Positions 53,279 to 61,189 of a stretch of 64,000 bases of DNA are shown piece after piece (position 1 is the stretch's first letter; the number at the start of each line of letters is the position of its first letter). Under the pieces are notes generated by a model. It saw only the letters and a program-made list of their open reading frames with translations, did no database searches and was not told the origin of the DNA. Source of the DNA: Streptosporangiaceae bacterium NEAU-GS5 (GTDB lineage: Bacteria; Actinomycetota; Actinomycetes; Streptosporangiales; Streptosporangiaceae). A program made the translations under genes and the position numbers. Location of the stretch: assembly GCA_017592665.1 (NCBI GenBank), contig JAGFNW010000013.1, forward strand, positions 165,494-229,493, read 5' to 3'.

Positions 53279-54619
53279 ATGCCAACAGCATCAGACCTCA
53301 CGGGCGTCCAAGCACACACCCGGACACGACCCGCTCACGACCGACATCGTGGCCGCCTCATCGTGACGGCGTCCCTCCTGGCCGTGGCCGGCCTGGCTGT
53401 CGCGGTCGACCGGCCAGGTGAGGCGGCCGCCGCCACCACAGTCGCCGCCGCGGCCACGCATGCCACCGGCGGGAGCGGCGCCCAGACGCAGCAGGCCCGG
53501 CTCGACCAGTTGGCGCGGAAGGCGGTCGATGCCGGAGCGCCCGGCGTGATCGTACGGGTCGACGACGGCCGCGGCCGACCGATCCAGGTCGCCGAACAGG
53601 CCCCCTGGGCCAGACATGATCACCTGCTCACACCGACGGACGAATTCCGCATGGCGTCCAACACCAAGACCATGGTGGCCACGCTCGTGTTGCAACTGGC
53701 CGCCGAGGGCGAGCTCGCTCTGACCGACCCGGTGGAGAAGTGGCTCCCGGGCCAGATCCCGAACGGCGAGGCGATCACGTTGCGCATGCTGCTGAACCAC
53801 ACCAGCGGCCTGTTCGACTACACCAACGATCCCGCGCTCCTGCCCTCGATCCTCGGCAAGGAGACCCGGCGGTGGACGTCCGCGGAGCTGCTCGCCATGG
53901 GGGTCAAGCACGACCCGCTGTTCGCGCCCGGCGCGAAATTCTCCTACAGCAACACCAACTACATCGCGATCGGCGCCGTCCTGGAGCGGGTGACCGGGGC
54001 GAGCATGGCCGATCTGGTCCGGGACCGGATCGCCCGGCCGCTGGGTCTCAAGCACACCTACTACGCCACGGACTCCACCTGGCGCGGCCGGCACGCCCAC
54101 GGCTACGAACCGGACGCCGCCCACATGCCACCGAGTGTGCCGGCCGAGTTCAGGCACTTCGCCGGGACGCGCCATGACGGTCACGTGGACGTCTCCGACA
54201 ACGATCCTGGATGGGGCGGGGCGGCCGGGGCGGTGGTGTCCACGGCGCAGGACTGGTCTCGGTTCTACACCGCGTTGATGTCCGGCAAGCTGCTGCCCGC
54301 CGCTCAACTGGAGCAGATGCGCACCACCGTGCCGCAGGATCCGGAGCAGCCGGACGGACCCGGCTACGGGCTGGGCATCCAGACCGGCGCCACCCCGTGC
54401 GGCACGATCTGGGGCCACGACGGCGGAATCCCCGGCTACCTCACCGCCACCGTCACCGATCGCACCGGCAGCCGCACGGCGACACTGCTCATCTCGACGG
54501 AGTCCTGGGCCGAGTTCGGGTCCGACCCGAAGATCGCCGCGGCGGTCCAGACGCTCCAGACCACCATGATCTGCACCATGTTCGGCAAGCCGGTGCCGAC
54601 CCCGGATCCCGCCGGCTGA
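53279..54619 (+). CDS. Exported serine hydrolase, beta-lactamase/D,D-peptidase (class C) family
   Basis: 446-residue exported enzyme. A basic N-region and hydrophobic helix (GRLIVTASLLAVAGLAVAVD) form a long, perhaps uncleaved signal. The catalytic motifs are S-x-x-K in MASNTKT (Ser127, Lys130), Y-x-N in FSYSNTNY (near 222) and H-x-G in WGHDGGIPG. These define class C-type serine hydrolases: D-alanyl-D-alanine carboxypeptidases, esterases and beta-lactamases. Which activity applies cannot be decided. ATG 53279 gives the export signal at the correct distance; the open frame starts earlier at 53204 within a hairpin. Confidence 0.9.
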   Translation: MPTASDLTGVQAHTRTRPAHDRHRGRLIVTASLLAVAGLAVAVDRPGEAAAATTVAAAATHATGGSGAQTQQARLDQLARKAVDAGAPGVIVRVDDGRGRPIQVAEQAPWARHDHLLTPTDEFRMASNTKTMVATLVLQLAAEGELALTDPVEKWLPGQIPNGEAITLRMLLNHTSGLFDYTNDPALLPSILGKETRRWTSAELLAMGVKHDPLFAPGAKFSYSNTNYIAIGAVLERVTGASMADLVRDRIARPLGLKHTYYATDSTWRGRHAHGYEPDAAHMPPSVPAEFRHFAGTRHDGHVDVSDNDPGWGGAAGAVVSTAQDWSRFYTALMSGKLLPAAQLEQMRTTVPQDPEQPDGPGYGLGIQTGATPCGTIWGHDGGIPGYLTATVTDRTGSRTATLLISTESWAEFGSDPKIAAAVQTLQTTMICTMFGKPVPTPDPAG

Positions 54620-54890
54620 CCGGCGTTGCCCCCCGCGTAGGGTCTCCTGTCGCCTCGCCGTCGCCCCGGTGCGCTCGAACCGGGCGCGCCGCGAGGCGGC
54701 CCAGGTTGTTCAGGCGACAGGGGACTCCAGGTCGAATTCAGTGGCCTCCACCAAGCTGCCGCCGCACCCGGGCGGAAACCCGGCCGTCTTCGATCCGCGG
54801 GCCGGGCGAGCCGAATACGTGCATCGTCCTCGACCAAGCCTTTCCCGGCATCGAGGGCTAATCCAAGCCGACCCGGAGAAGAACCTTGCC

Positions 54891-55064
54891 ATGGAACAGC
54901 GCTGGGAATACAGGGTCACCGAACTGGAGGCACTGCACGACGACGCTTTGGAAACGGCGCTCAACGAACTCGGCGACCAAGGCTGGGAACTCGCACACGT
55001 AGGCCGTTACCAGTCGAACCGACGCCAGCGATGCATCCTCAAGCGAAGGCTCGAAACCTCCTAG
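54891..55064 (+). CDS. DUF4177-type small protein
   Basis: 57-residue protein MEQRWEYRVTELEALHDDALETALNELGDQGWELAHVGRYQSNRRQRCILKRRLETS. The WEY...LNELGDQGWELAHV pattern is the DUF4177 fold, about the usual length. ATG 54891 has GGAGAAG about 10 bp upstream. It stands alone between the serine hydrolase and a degraded SRPBCC region. No function is known for the family. Confidence 0.8.
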   Translation: MEQRWEYRVTELEALHDDALETALNELGDQGWELAHVGRYQSNRRQRCILKRRLETS

Positions 55065-55139
55065 GACCATCGCCCCCGCAACAGCTGCGCAGGCCGCTGC
55101 GCGGGCCAGGCGGGGCAGGAAATGCCCCCACCCGAGTCC

Positions 55140-55356
55140 GCGGGGTCGCGGCGCGTTCGCCCGGAAGGTCGCTGTCTATCAGGTCGAGCCGGGTGCCCCG
55201 GCCCACCGCCGTCAGCGCGAACTCCACCTGGGACGCGCCCAGCGGCAGGTCCTCACTGCCGGCCAAGCCCCCCGACACGACCACCCGGCGCGGCGGCTCG
55301 ACCACGACGAAGCGCCCGCGGATTCGTCTCTTTGTCGCTGTCGTCCCGTACATCAT
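55140..55356 (-). pseudogene. Remnant of an SRPBCC/AHSA1-type gene
   Basis: The minus strand encodes GRFVVVEPPRRVVVSGGLAGSEDLPLGASQVEFALTAVGRGTRLDLIDSDLPGE, which matches the middle of AHSA1/SRPBCC proteins such as the intact one at 55900. The N-terminal third is missing or frame-shifted, and the C-terminal third is replaced by unrelated sequence. It has no proper start and is flanked by 12-bp tandem repeats. It is probably a decayed gene, perhaps once paired with the ArsR regulator. Confidence 0.65.
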
Positions 55357-55370
55357 CGCGGACGCGGGCG

Positions 55371-55406
55371 GCGTTCACCTCGGGATTCACCTCGGGATTC
55401 ACTCCG
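55371..55406. repeat. Three 12-bp tandem repeats (minus strand GAGGTGAATCCC)
   Basis: Units 55371-55382, 55383-55394 and 55395-55406 differ by only a few bases. On the minus strand they read GAGGTGAAYSCC-like and would encode VNPEVNPEVN. The same kind of 12-bp unit opens the epimerase gene at 37921-37956. Confidence 0.6.
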
Positions 55407-55510
55407 GGCGCTGCGGGTCGGCGCGGTCCTGTCGGCGGGCGCGGCCTCGCCGCGCTGGCCACCCATGGGTACGGCACGGGGCTCCGGCTCTTGACGTGAG
55501 GCAGGCGGAT

Positions 55511-55556
55511 CCTGTATCTAACTCATTGGTTAGGTAACCGGATGGTTTGATACAGG
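55511..55556. promoter_or_regulatory. Nested inverted repeats, ArsR operator candidate
   Basis: Outer arms CCTGTATC (55511-55518) and GATACAGG (55549-55556) enclose CTAAC-N6-GTTAG (55518-55533) and GGTTA-GG-TAACC (55528-55539). All lie within 50 bp upstream of the arsR ATG. The inner TAAC/GTTA elements are the likelier protein site. Confidence 0.6.
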
Positions 55557-55559
55557 GAT

Positions 55560-55910
55560 ATGACTACAGACTCGCTCAGCGTCACCTTCGCAGCGCTCGC
55601 CGATCCGACCCGGCGGGCCATCCTGTCGCGGCTCGCGGCCGGGCCCGCATCGGTCAAGGAGTTGTCGGCTCCGTTCGCGATGAGCGGCCCGGCCGTTTCC
55701 AAGCACCTGCGGGTGCTGGAGAAGGCCGGGCTGATCACGCGCGGCCGGGAGGCCCAGTGGCGGCCTCGCCGGCTGGAGGCCGCCCCGATCCGCGAGGTCG
55801 CCCAGTGGGCGGCCGGCTTCCGTCAGTTCTGGCAGGTCAGTGGAGACCGGCTGGACGCCTACCTCGCCCAGTTCCAGGCGGATCAGGAGAGTGGGAAAGA
55901 TGACCGGTAG
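55560..55910 (+). CDS. ArsR/SmtB-family regulator
   Basis: 116-residue winged-helix repressor: FAALADPTRRAILSRLAAGPASVKELSAPFAMSGPAVSKHLRVLEKAGLITRGREAQWRPRRLE. No cysteine metal site is present, so it belongs to the non-metal group often linked to SRPBCC genes. It overlaps the SRPBCC gene by 11 bp and leads an arsR-SRPBCC-VOC operon. The nested palindromes just upstream suggest autorepression. Confidence 0.92.
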   Translation: MTTDSLSVTFAALADPTRRAILSRLAAGPASVKELSAPFAMSGPAVSKHLRVLEKAGLITRGREAQWRPRRLEAAPIREVAQWAAGFRQFWQVSGDRLDAYLAQFQADQESGKDDR

Positions 55911-56382
55911 GTTCGGGGTCACCGAGTTCAGCGCCGCCTCGGACCTCGAGGTGGTCATGACCCGGGCCTTCGCCGCGCCGCGAGCGCTGGTGTTCGACAT
56001 GTGGACCAGTCCCGAGCATCTGCCCCGCTGGATGGGGCCGGCCGAGTGGACGATGACCATCTGCGAGATCGACCTACGCCCTGGCGGGGCCTTCCGTTAC
56101 CACTGGCGCCGCGCCGACGGCGCCGAGATGGGCATCAGCGGCGTCTACCACGAGGTGACGCCGCCGGAGCGGGTCGTGTCCAGCGAGTCGTGGGACGGCT
56201 GGAGCGGCACGCTCAACACGCTCGTGCTCGCGCAGGAACCCGACGGGGCCACCACGGTCACGCTGACCATGCGGTTCCCATCCCAGCAGGCGCGCGACGC
56301 CGCGCTGGCCACCCGTATGCGCGAGGGCTCATCGGAGGGCTTCGACCGGCTCGACGCCCTGCTGGCCGCCCACGCAAGGTAA
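55900..56382 (+). CDS. SRPBCC (AHSA1-type) protein
   Basis: 160-residue START/Bet v 1-like ligand-binding protein. It contains VVMTRAFAAPRALVFDMWTSPEHLPRWMGPAEWTMTICEIDLRPGGAFRYHWR and GVYHEVTPPERVVSSESWD, the standard AHSA1 blocks. ATG 55900 lies in the end of arsR. Such proteins bind hydrophobic ligands; paired with ArsR they often sit in small resistance or detoxification operons. The stop codon is inside the first copy of a duplicated 15-mer. Confidence 0.92.
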   Translation: MTGRFGVTEFSAASDLEVVMTRAFAAPRALVFDMWTSPEHLPRWMGPAEWTMTICEIDLRPGGAFRYHWRRADGAEMGISGVYHEVTPPERVVSSESWDGWSGTLNTLVLAQEPDGATTVTLTMRFPSQQARDAALATRMREGSSEGFDRLDALLAAHAR

Positions 56383-56403
56383 CGAGCTCACGCAAGGTAA
56401 CGA
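56371..56403 (+). repeat. Duplicated 15-mer CACGCAAGGTAACGA
   Basis: Exact copies at 56371-56385 and 56389-56403, period 18 bp, spanning the SRPBCC stop codon and the ribosome site of the next gene (AAAGGAGAG). Probably a recent local duplication. Confidence 0.7.
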
Positions 56404-56416
56404 AAGGAGAGTCCGC

Positions 56417-56827
56417 ATGGACTGGAAGCTAGAGCTGGTCATGATCCCGGTGTCCGACGTCGACCGGGCCAAGCACTTCTACAGCGAACAGGTCGGCTTC
56501 GCCGTCGATCACGACACGGCCTTCAACGAGCAGACGCGGTTCGTGCAGCTGACCCCGCCGGGTTCGGCCTGCTCGATCGCGATCAGCTCCGGCGCCGCTT
56601 CCGGGGCGCCCGGTTCCGTCCAGGGCGTGCAACTGGTCGTCGACGACCTCGACCAGGCGCGGGAGACCCTCGTCAAAGGCGGGGTCGAGGTCAGCGAGAT
56701 CAGGCACTTCGACGAGGACGGTGTGCAGCGGCCGGGCCGCGGCGACCCGTGGAACGCCTTCATCTTCTTCAGCGACCCCGACGGCAACGGCTGGACCCTG
56801 CAAGAACGCCCCTCCGACGCTTCATGA
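56417..56827 (+). CDS. VOC-family (glyoxalase-like) protein
   Basis: 136-residue single-domain VOC protein. MDWKLELVMIPVSDVDRAKHFYSEQVGFAVDHD starts the first beta-alpha-beta-beta-beta module. The second contains GVQLVVDDLDQARETLVKGGVEVSEI and ends in the metal-site stretch FFSDPDGNGWTLQE. AAAGGAGAG precedes ATG. It is third in the arsR-SRPBCC-VOC operon, and the VOC/ArsR pairing recurs at 60359-61035. Confidence 0.92.
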   Translation: MDWKLELVMIPVSDVDRAKHFYSEQVGFAVDHDTAFNEQTRFVQLTPPGSACSIAISSGAASGAPGSVQGVQLVVDDLDQARETLVKGGVEVSEIRHFDEDGVQRPGRGDPWNAFIFFSDPDGNGWTLQERPSDAS

Positions 56828-56949
56828 CGCGACCGCGACCCCTGCCGCGGACCCCCGCAGGGGAACCCCTCCCACGACCCCTCCCCGCTGCGGCCCGCGG
56901 TTCTGTCGGTGGCGGGCGATAGCGTCGGAGGAGACGAAGGGAGCAAGGG

Positions 56950-57429
56950 ATGCTGCGGGGGATGAGCACGGTCCGCTACCAGGCCGCCGACTTCGAGGCC
57001 GCCAAGAAGTGGTATGTCGAGGTTCTCGGCGTCGAGCCCTACTTCGAGAGGCCCGGCTACGCCGAGTTCCGCATCGGCGACCATCAGCACGAGCTCGGCC
57101 TCCTCGACGCCGCCTACGCCACCATGCTCCGCGCCCCCGCCAACCCACCAACCGGCTCCACCGCACCTCAGCCTTCGACAGGGGTCGCGGCCGACGGTCG
57201 AGGCGGCGACTCGGGCGTTGGCTCGGGGGCCGTCATCTACTGGCACGTCGACGACGTGACGGCGGCATATGATCGCCTGCTGACCCTGGGGGCGACTCCG
57301 CACGAGCCTCCCCGCCAGTTCGGCGAAGGCTTCATCGGCGCCGCGGTCGTCGATCCGTTCGGCAACGTCCTCGGCGTCATGTACAACCAGCACTACCTCG
57401 ACATGCTCCCGGCTGCCGGGGCGGAGTAA
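56950..57429 (+). CDS. VOC-family protein with low-complexity insertion
   Basis: 159-residue VOC-like protein. It has STVRYQAADFEAAKKWYVEVLGVEPYFERPGYAEFRIGDHQHELGLLD and, after an insertion rich in Thr, Pro, Gly and Ser (about residues 66-92), IYWHVDDVTAAYDRLLTLGATPHEPPRQFGEGFIGAAVVDPFGNVLGVM. The insertion separates the two half-domains and is not typical. The start is ATG 56950 or 56962. It lies 14 bp upstream of the methyltransferase gene and may be co-transcribed. Confidence 0.88.
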   Translation: MLRGMSTVRYQAADFEAAKKWYVEVLGVEPYFERPGYAEFRIGDHQHELGLLDAAYATMLRAPANPPTGSTAPQPSTGVAADGRGGDSGVGSGAVIYWHVDDVTAAYDRLLTLGATPHEPPRQFGEGFIGAAVVDPFGNVLGVMYNQHYLDMLPAAGAE

Positions 57430-57442
57430 GAAGTAAGGCGAG

Positions 57443-58495
57443 ATGACAGAGCCCGACATAGGGCCCGACGCAGAGTCCGACGTGGTGGCCTGGGTGGTGA
57501 GCGCGCTCCGGGCCGCAGGATGTGTGTTCGCCGAGGATGAGGCGCAGATGCTGCTCGAAGCCGCCCACACATCAGATGAGCTGGACGCCATGGTGGTCCA
57601 GCGTGCGGCCGGACTCCCGCTGGAGCACGTGGTCGGCTGGGCCGAGTTCGACGGCATGCGCGTGGCCGTCGACCCCGGCGTCTTCGTCCCCCGCCGCCGC
57701 ACCGAGTTCCTCATAGACCAGGCCGCGCTGCTCCTCGCCAGCGCCACGCCATCACCGACCGGCGCGCCCACCACGCCCACCACGCCCACCACGCCATCAG
57801 CGTCCGGCGCGCCCACCACGCCATCAGCGTCCGGCGCGCCCACTGCCTCCGGTTCGGTACCCAGTCCCGCCCCCGCCTCCGGTTACGCCCCCGTCCCGGC
57901 CGCTGCCGACGCCGCCACGCACCCGGCCGGGCATCGGGCTCGCCGGGTTGGGGATCCGGCGGATGGCGTCGTCGTTGTCGTCGACCTGTGCTGCGGCTCC
58001 GGCGCGCTCGGGGTGGCTCTGGCGGTGCGTGTCAGGCAGGCCGGCAGGCGAGCCGAGCTGTACGCGACCGACCTCGATCCGGTGGCGGTGCGATGCGCCC
58101 GCCGCAATGTCGAGCCCGCCGGAGGGCAGGTCTTCCAAGGCGACCTGTACGCGCCACTCCCGGCAAGCCTGCGCGGCCGGGTCGACATTCTGCTCGCCAA
58201 TGTGCCGTATGTGCCGTCTGAGGAGGTGGCGCTGCTGCCTTCTGAGGCGAGGATTCATGAGCCGCTGATCGCCCTCGACGGCGGCTGCGACGGCCTTGAC
58301 GTGCTGCGCCGGGTGGCGGCCGAGGCGTCCGAGTGGCTGGCCCCGGGCGGTTGGCTGTTGTCGGAGACCAGCGAGCGGCAGGCACCCACCGCCGCCCGCG
58401 TCCTCGCCGACGCCGGGCTCGTCCCCACCGTGGTCAGCTCCGATGAGCTGTACGCCACCGTGGTCATCGGACGGTCAGGAATGAAGAAGCCATAA
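57443..58495 (+). CDS. Protein N5-glutamine methyltransferase, PrmC/HemK-like
   Basis: 350-residue SAM-dependent methyltransferase similar to release-factor glutamine methylases. The N-terminal helical domain has LPLEHVVGWAEFDGMRVAVDPGVFVPRRRTEFLI. The Rossmann domain has VVDLCCGSGALGVALA, TDLDPVAVRCARRN, and the catalytic NPPY motif changed to NVPYVP. Between them (about residues 95-165) is a Thr/Pro/Ala/Ser insertion encoded partly by an exact 27-bp duplication (57787-57840). True PrmC normally neighbours prfA, absent here, so this is probably a paralogue with another substrate. Confidence 0.85.
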   Translation: MTEPDIGPDAESDVVAWVVSALRAAGCVFAEDEAQMLLEAAHTSDELDAMVVQRAAGLPLEHVVGWAEFDGMRVAVDPGVFVPRRRTEFLIDQAALLLASATPSPTGAPTTPTTPTTPSASGAPTTPSASGAPTASGSVPSPAPASGYAPVPAAADAATHPAGHRARRVGDPADGVVVVVDLCCGSGALGVALAVRVRQAGRRAELYATDLDPVAVRCARRNVEPAGGQVFQGDLYAPLPASLRGRVDILLANVPYVPSEEVALLPSEARIHEPLIALDGGCDGLDVLRRVAAEASEWLAPGGWLLSETSERQAPTAARVLADAGLVPTVVSSDELYATVVIGRSGMKKP

Positions 58496-58575
58496 CGGAC
58501 GGCCCGCTCATAGCGTGATCGCAACTTCCAGAGACGACGTCGAGCCTCGACAGACCTGGAGAAGGAGAGGCGATC

Positions 58576-59616
58576 ATGCCCGGCCCGCCCGAAGATCGGC
58601 CCACTGCGACCCCAAACCGCCCGCCGGTTGATGGCCCACCGCCTGACCTCTCGGCACCGGACCCTTCGGCTCCGGGCCTTTCGGGACCGATACCGCCCGC
58701 ACCGCTTTCCATGCCAGCCGGCAGCGCCGTACCGCCAAACGAGCCGGAGCCGATGTCAGGCCGGCAGCCACCCGCGACGCCAGTCGGCCCGGGCAACCCG
58801 GCCAACCCAAGCGGCCGGGAGCCGATGCCAGGCCAGCAGCCGGGCGCGACAGCGGTCCAGTCGGCCACGCTGCCGGTCCGGTCGGACGGGAGGCCCGTTG
58901 AAGGGGCCGCGGGGGCGGCCGGTCAAACGGCGAAGGCAGTTTCGTCGGCTACGAGATCGAGCGAGCCGGGGGTGACGCTGGACCAGCAGGTGAGATTGCC
59001 TGTGTGGACCGGGCGGACAGTCGCTGTTCTGGCCACGCTGCCGCTCGCTGCCGCGACATCGTCTGCACCGCCTACAACTGCCGAGACCACGACTATCGCG
59101 GCGTCATCCGCATGGCCAACGCCTTCGGGGTCGCTGGGTGGCGGGAAGCCGTCCATCGACTCGTCGTCCGGCGGGGCTGGGGCTGCCGACTGGTCGGGCG
59201 TCGATGTGCTGGACGCGCCGGCGTGGGCGGATGAGGAGCTGCTGGCGCAGTTGGGCGAGGGGCCGCATGTCATTCCGGTGTCGGCACCCGTACGCGCCGA
59301 CCATCGGACGATCCTGCTCAGCCTGCACCACAGCCGCGACTCGCTGGCCCGGCTGCGGGCACGTCCGGAGGTCGCGCTGCTCATTCTCGGCGATGACGTG
59401 GCCTGTACGGCACGCGGCAGCGCGCGCGTGGTGTCCGAGCGGATGTCCGGGGCCTCCGACTACGCGGCGGTCGAGATCAGGGTCACTGACGTCGACGATC
59501 ACCGGGCTGGGGCGCCGGACGGAGACGGGCTCGCGCACCGGGTGAGGATTTTGGAATCGCTGGCCGCGATACGCCGCCGTTGCCAGGTGGCCGGAGCGAC
59601 CAGCCAGACGCGCTGA
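58576..59616 (+). CDS. Pyridoxamine 5'-phosphate oxidase-like domain with long Pro-rich N-terminal extension
   Basis: 346-residue frame. The C-terminal 130 residues (ADEELLAQLGEGPHVIPVSAPVRADHRTILLSLHHSRDSLARLRARPEVALLILGDDVACTARGSARVVSERMSG) resemble flavin-binding PPOX-like proteins. The first 200 residues are Pro/Ala/Ser/Thr-rich with repeated GREPMPGQQP-like segments and no domain. GGAGAGG supports ATG 58576. The extension could be a genuine disordered region or the result of accumulated duplications and frameshifts. Flavin binding and substrate are unproven. Confidence 0.65.
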   Translation: MPGPPEDRPTATPNRPPVDGPPPDLSAPDPSAPGLSGPIPPAPLSMPAGSAVPPNEPEPMSGRQPPATPVGPGNPANPSGREPMPGQQPGATAVQSATLPVRSDGRPVEGAAGAAGQTAKAVSSATRSSEPGVTLDQQVRLPVWTGRTVAVLATLPLAAATSSAPPTTAETTTIAASSAWPTPSGSLGGGKPSIDSSSGGAGAADWSGVDVLDAPAWADEELLAQLGEGPHVIPVSAPVRADHRTILLSLHHSRDSLARLRARPEVALLILGDDVACTARGSARVVSERMSGASDYAAVEIRVTDVDDHRAGAPDGDGLAHRVRILESLAAIRRRCQVAGATSQTR

Positions 59617-59657
59617 TAGGGGGCAAGAAGGACCCATTGGTGTCGATGGGCCAGCGA

Positions 59658-60142
59658 TCAGCCGCCGAGGGCACGCTTTTGCAGATGGATCGTCTCGCCG
59701 CGGCGAGCATTCGACGAACCGGGTGACGCGGAGGGCTCGGGTCTCGGCGCGTTTGGCGTTCGCGATTCGCTAGAGGACGGCGTAGCGGTTCTGGGACGTG
59801 AGGATGTCGAAAACATCTCCTGCGCCCCTGGGTTCTGCCGCCAACGCGGCGGCCAGATCGGACGGCATGGCGATGCCCGCCTGTCCCGCCTGTCCCGCGT
59901 AGGCCGCGTCCCAGCGACCGTCGGCCTTGGCCCGCTCCACCTCGGTCATCCCGGCCGAGTGCATCCGGCCCTCGCTGACCAGGCGGATGATGATGGCGAC
60001 GTAACGCGCTGACCATGGACTTTGTGTCCCACGGGGAGTGAAGCGCCGGCAGTAGGTGCTCTCATTCCGCTGTCGTAGCCGGCCATCGATCCAGCCATGG
60101 CACAAAGGCTTCGTCGAGCGCCTGGTCGTAGGTGAGGGCCAT
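59658..60142 (-). pseudogene. Decayed YdeI/OmpD-associated-type gene
   Basis: Reading leftward, LTYDQALDEA, then (after a 1-bp shift near 60105) CHGWIDGRLRQRNESTYCRRFTPRGTQSPWSARYVAIIIRLVSEGRMHSAGM, then FDILTSQNRYAVL, match the YdeI family closely. A TAG at 59770-59772 replaces the expected Tyr codon of NRYAxLYRI. Beyond it the family sequence resumes (RIANAKRAETRALRVTRFVE), shifts frame again and ends ETIHLQKRALGG. At least three lesions are therefore visible, and the N-terminal ~60 residues are missing. Confidence 0.85.
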
Positions 60143-60321
60143 CAATGATCAGCGACGGGCGGAGCGCGGTGCCCGCCGCATGGTGTCGTTACAGGTCGTC
60201 ATTGTCTCGCAGAGTTATTGCGGCCGCTGCTGGGGTTGCGGGCTGGGAGGCTGACTAGGGGAAATGTTCGTCAGACACGACCCGGGCGCGGATGTCGGGC
60301 GAGTGGATGTATCAGGGTGGG

Positions 60322-60351
60322 TTGATAGGCAAGTGGAGACTTGCCTATAGT
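60322..60351 (+). promoter_or_regulatory. ArsR promoter/operator with perfect palindrome
   Basis: TTGATA (60322-60327) and TATAGT (60346-60351) are 18 bp apart. ATAGGCAAG (60325-60333) and CTTGCCTAT (60340-60348) form a perfect 9-bp inverted repeat overlapping both boxes. Transcription should start within a few bases of the GTG at 60359. Confidence 0.8.
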
Positions 60352-60358
60352 GGGGGCC

Positions 60359-60649
60359 GTGGGCGAAGAGATCTTCAAGGCTTTGGCTGACCCCACTCGC
60401 AGGAAGATCCTCGACGAGCTCGCCGAGAGGTCGGGGCAGACGCTGTTCGAAATCTGCTCGCGGCTGAGCATGAAGCACCAGCTCGGCTTGTCGCGCCAGG
60501 CCGTCTCCCAGCACCTTGCCGTGCTGGAGGCCGCCGGTCTGGTCGAGAGTCGGCGTGAGGGGCGCTACAAGTTCCATGACCTGAACACGGCACCGCTGGA
60601 GCACATCGCCGAGCGGTGGGTCAAGCGCGACAAACCGGAGGACTCATGA
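60359..60649 (+). CDS. ArsR-family regulator, probably leaderless
   Basis: 96-residue repressor: VGEEIFKALADPTRRKILDELAERSGQTLFEICSRLSMKHQLGLSRQAVSQHLAVLEAAGLVESRREGRYKFHDLN. GTG 60359 lies 8 bp past the -10 hexamer with no ribosome site, so the message is probably leaderless. An earlier in-frame TTG (60341) would put the operator in the coding region. The stop overlaps the following VOC gene (ATGA). Autorepression through the 9-bp palindrome is expected. Confidence 0.9.
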   Translation: MGEEIFKALADPTRRKILDELAERSGQTLFEICSRLSMKHQLGLSRQAVSQHLAVLEAAGLVESRREGRYKFHDLNTAPLEHIAERWVKRDKPEDS

Positions 60650-61035
60650 GGATCCACCTGTCCAGCGTCCTTGTGGACGACCAGGACAAGGCCCTGCGCT
60701 TCTACACCGAGGTGCTGGGCTTCGTGAAGAAGACCGAGGTCCCGCTCGGAGAGGACCGCTGGCTGACCGTGGTTTCGCCCGAGGATCAGGACGGCACCGA
60801 ACTGGTCCTCGAGCCGGACAGCCATCCTGCGGTCAAGCCGTTCAAGGCGGCGCTGGTCGAAGACGGCATCCCGTTCACGTCATTCGCCGTCGACAACGTG
60901 CACCAGGAGTATGAGCGGCTTCGCGGGCTCGGCGTGCTGTTCACCCAGGAGCCGCTGGAGATGGGACCTGTCACCACGGCTGTCTTCGACGACACCTGCG
61001 GGAATTTGATTCAGATCGCCCACCAGGCGCAATAG
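60646..61035 (+). CDS. VOC-family (glyoxalase-like) protein
   Basis: 129-residue VOC protein: MRIHLSSVLVDDQDKALRFYTEVLGFVKKTEVPLGEDRWLTVVSPEDQDGTELVLEP and FTSFAVDNVHQEYERLRGLGVLFTQEPLEMGPVTTAVFDDTCGNLIQIAH. Both beta-alpha-beta-beta-beta halves are intact and the putative metal residues His4, Glu and the late Asn-Leu-Ile-Gln-Ile strand are present. It is translationally coupled to the ArsR gene, giving a two-gene operon of the same kind as 55560-56827. Confidence 0.92.
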   Translation: MRIHLSSVLVDDQDKALRFYTEVLGFVKKTEVPLGEDRWLTVVSPEDQDGTELVLEPDSHPAVKPFKAALVEDGIPFTSFAVDNVHQEYERLRGLGVLFTQEPLEMGPVTTAVFDDTCGNLIQIAHQAQ

Positions 61036-61189
61036 GCGCAATAGGGGCGTTGCCAACGAACGTGGACCAGGGATCAAAGTTGATCTAGGACTGGTGCCCA
61101 CTGGCAGAAACGGGCCGCGCGACGGGCATAGCCGCTGTTCAGCGTTGGGTCAGCACCTCATCGGCGGTGGAGCGGTCGATTTGCGGTGC

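Noticed and set aside
55253..55477. Minus-strand frame with VNPEVNPEVN as a small protein
   Set aside because: The frame is created by three 12-bp repeats and has no ribosome site or continuing domain; listed only as a repeat.
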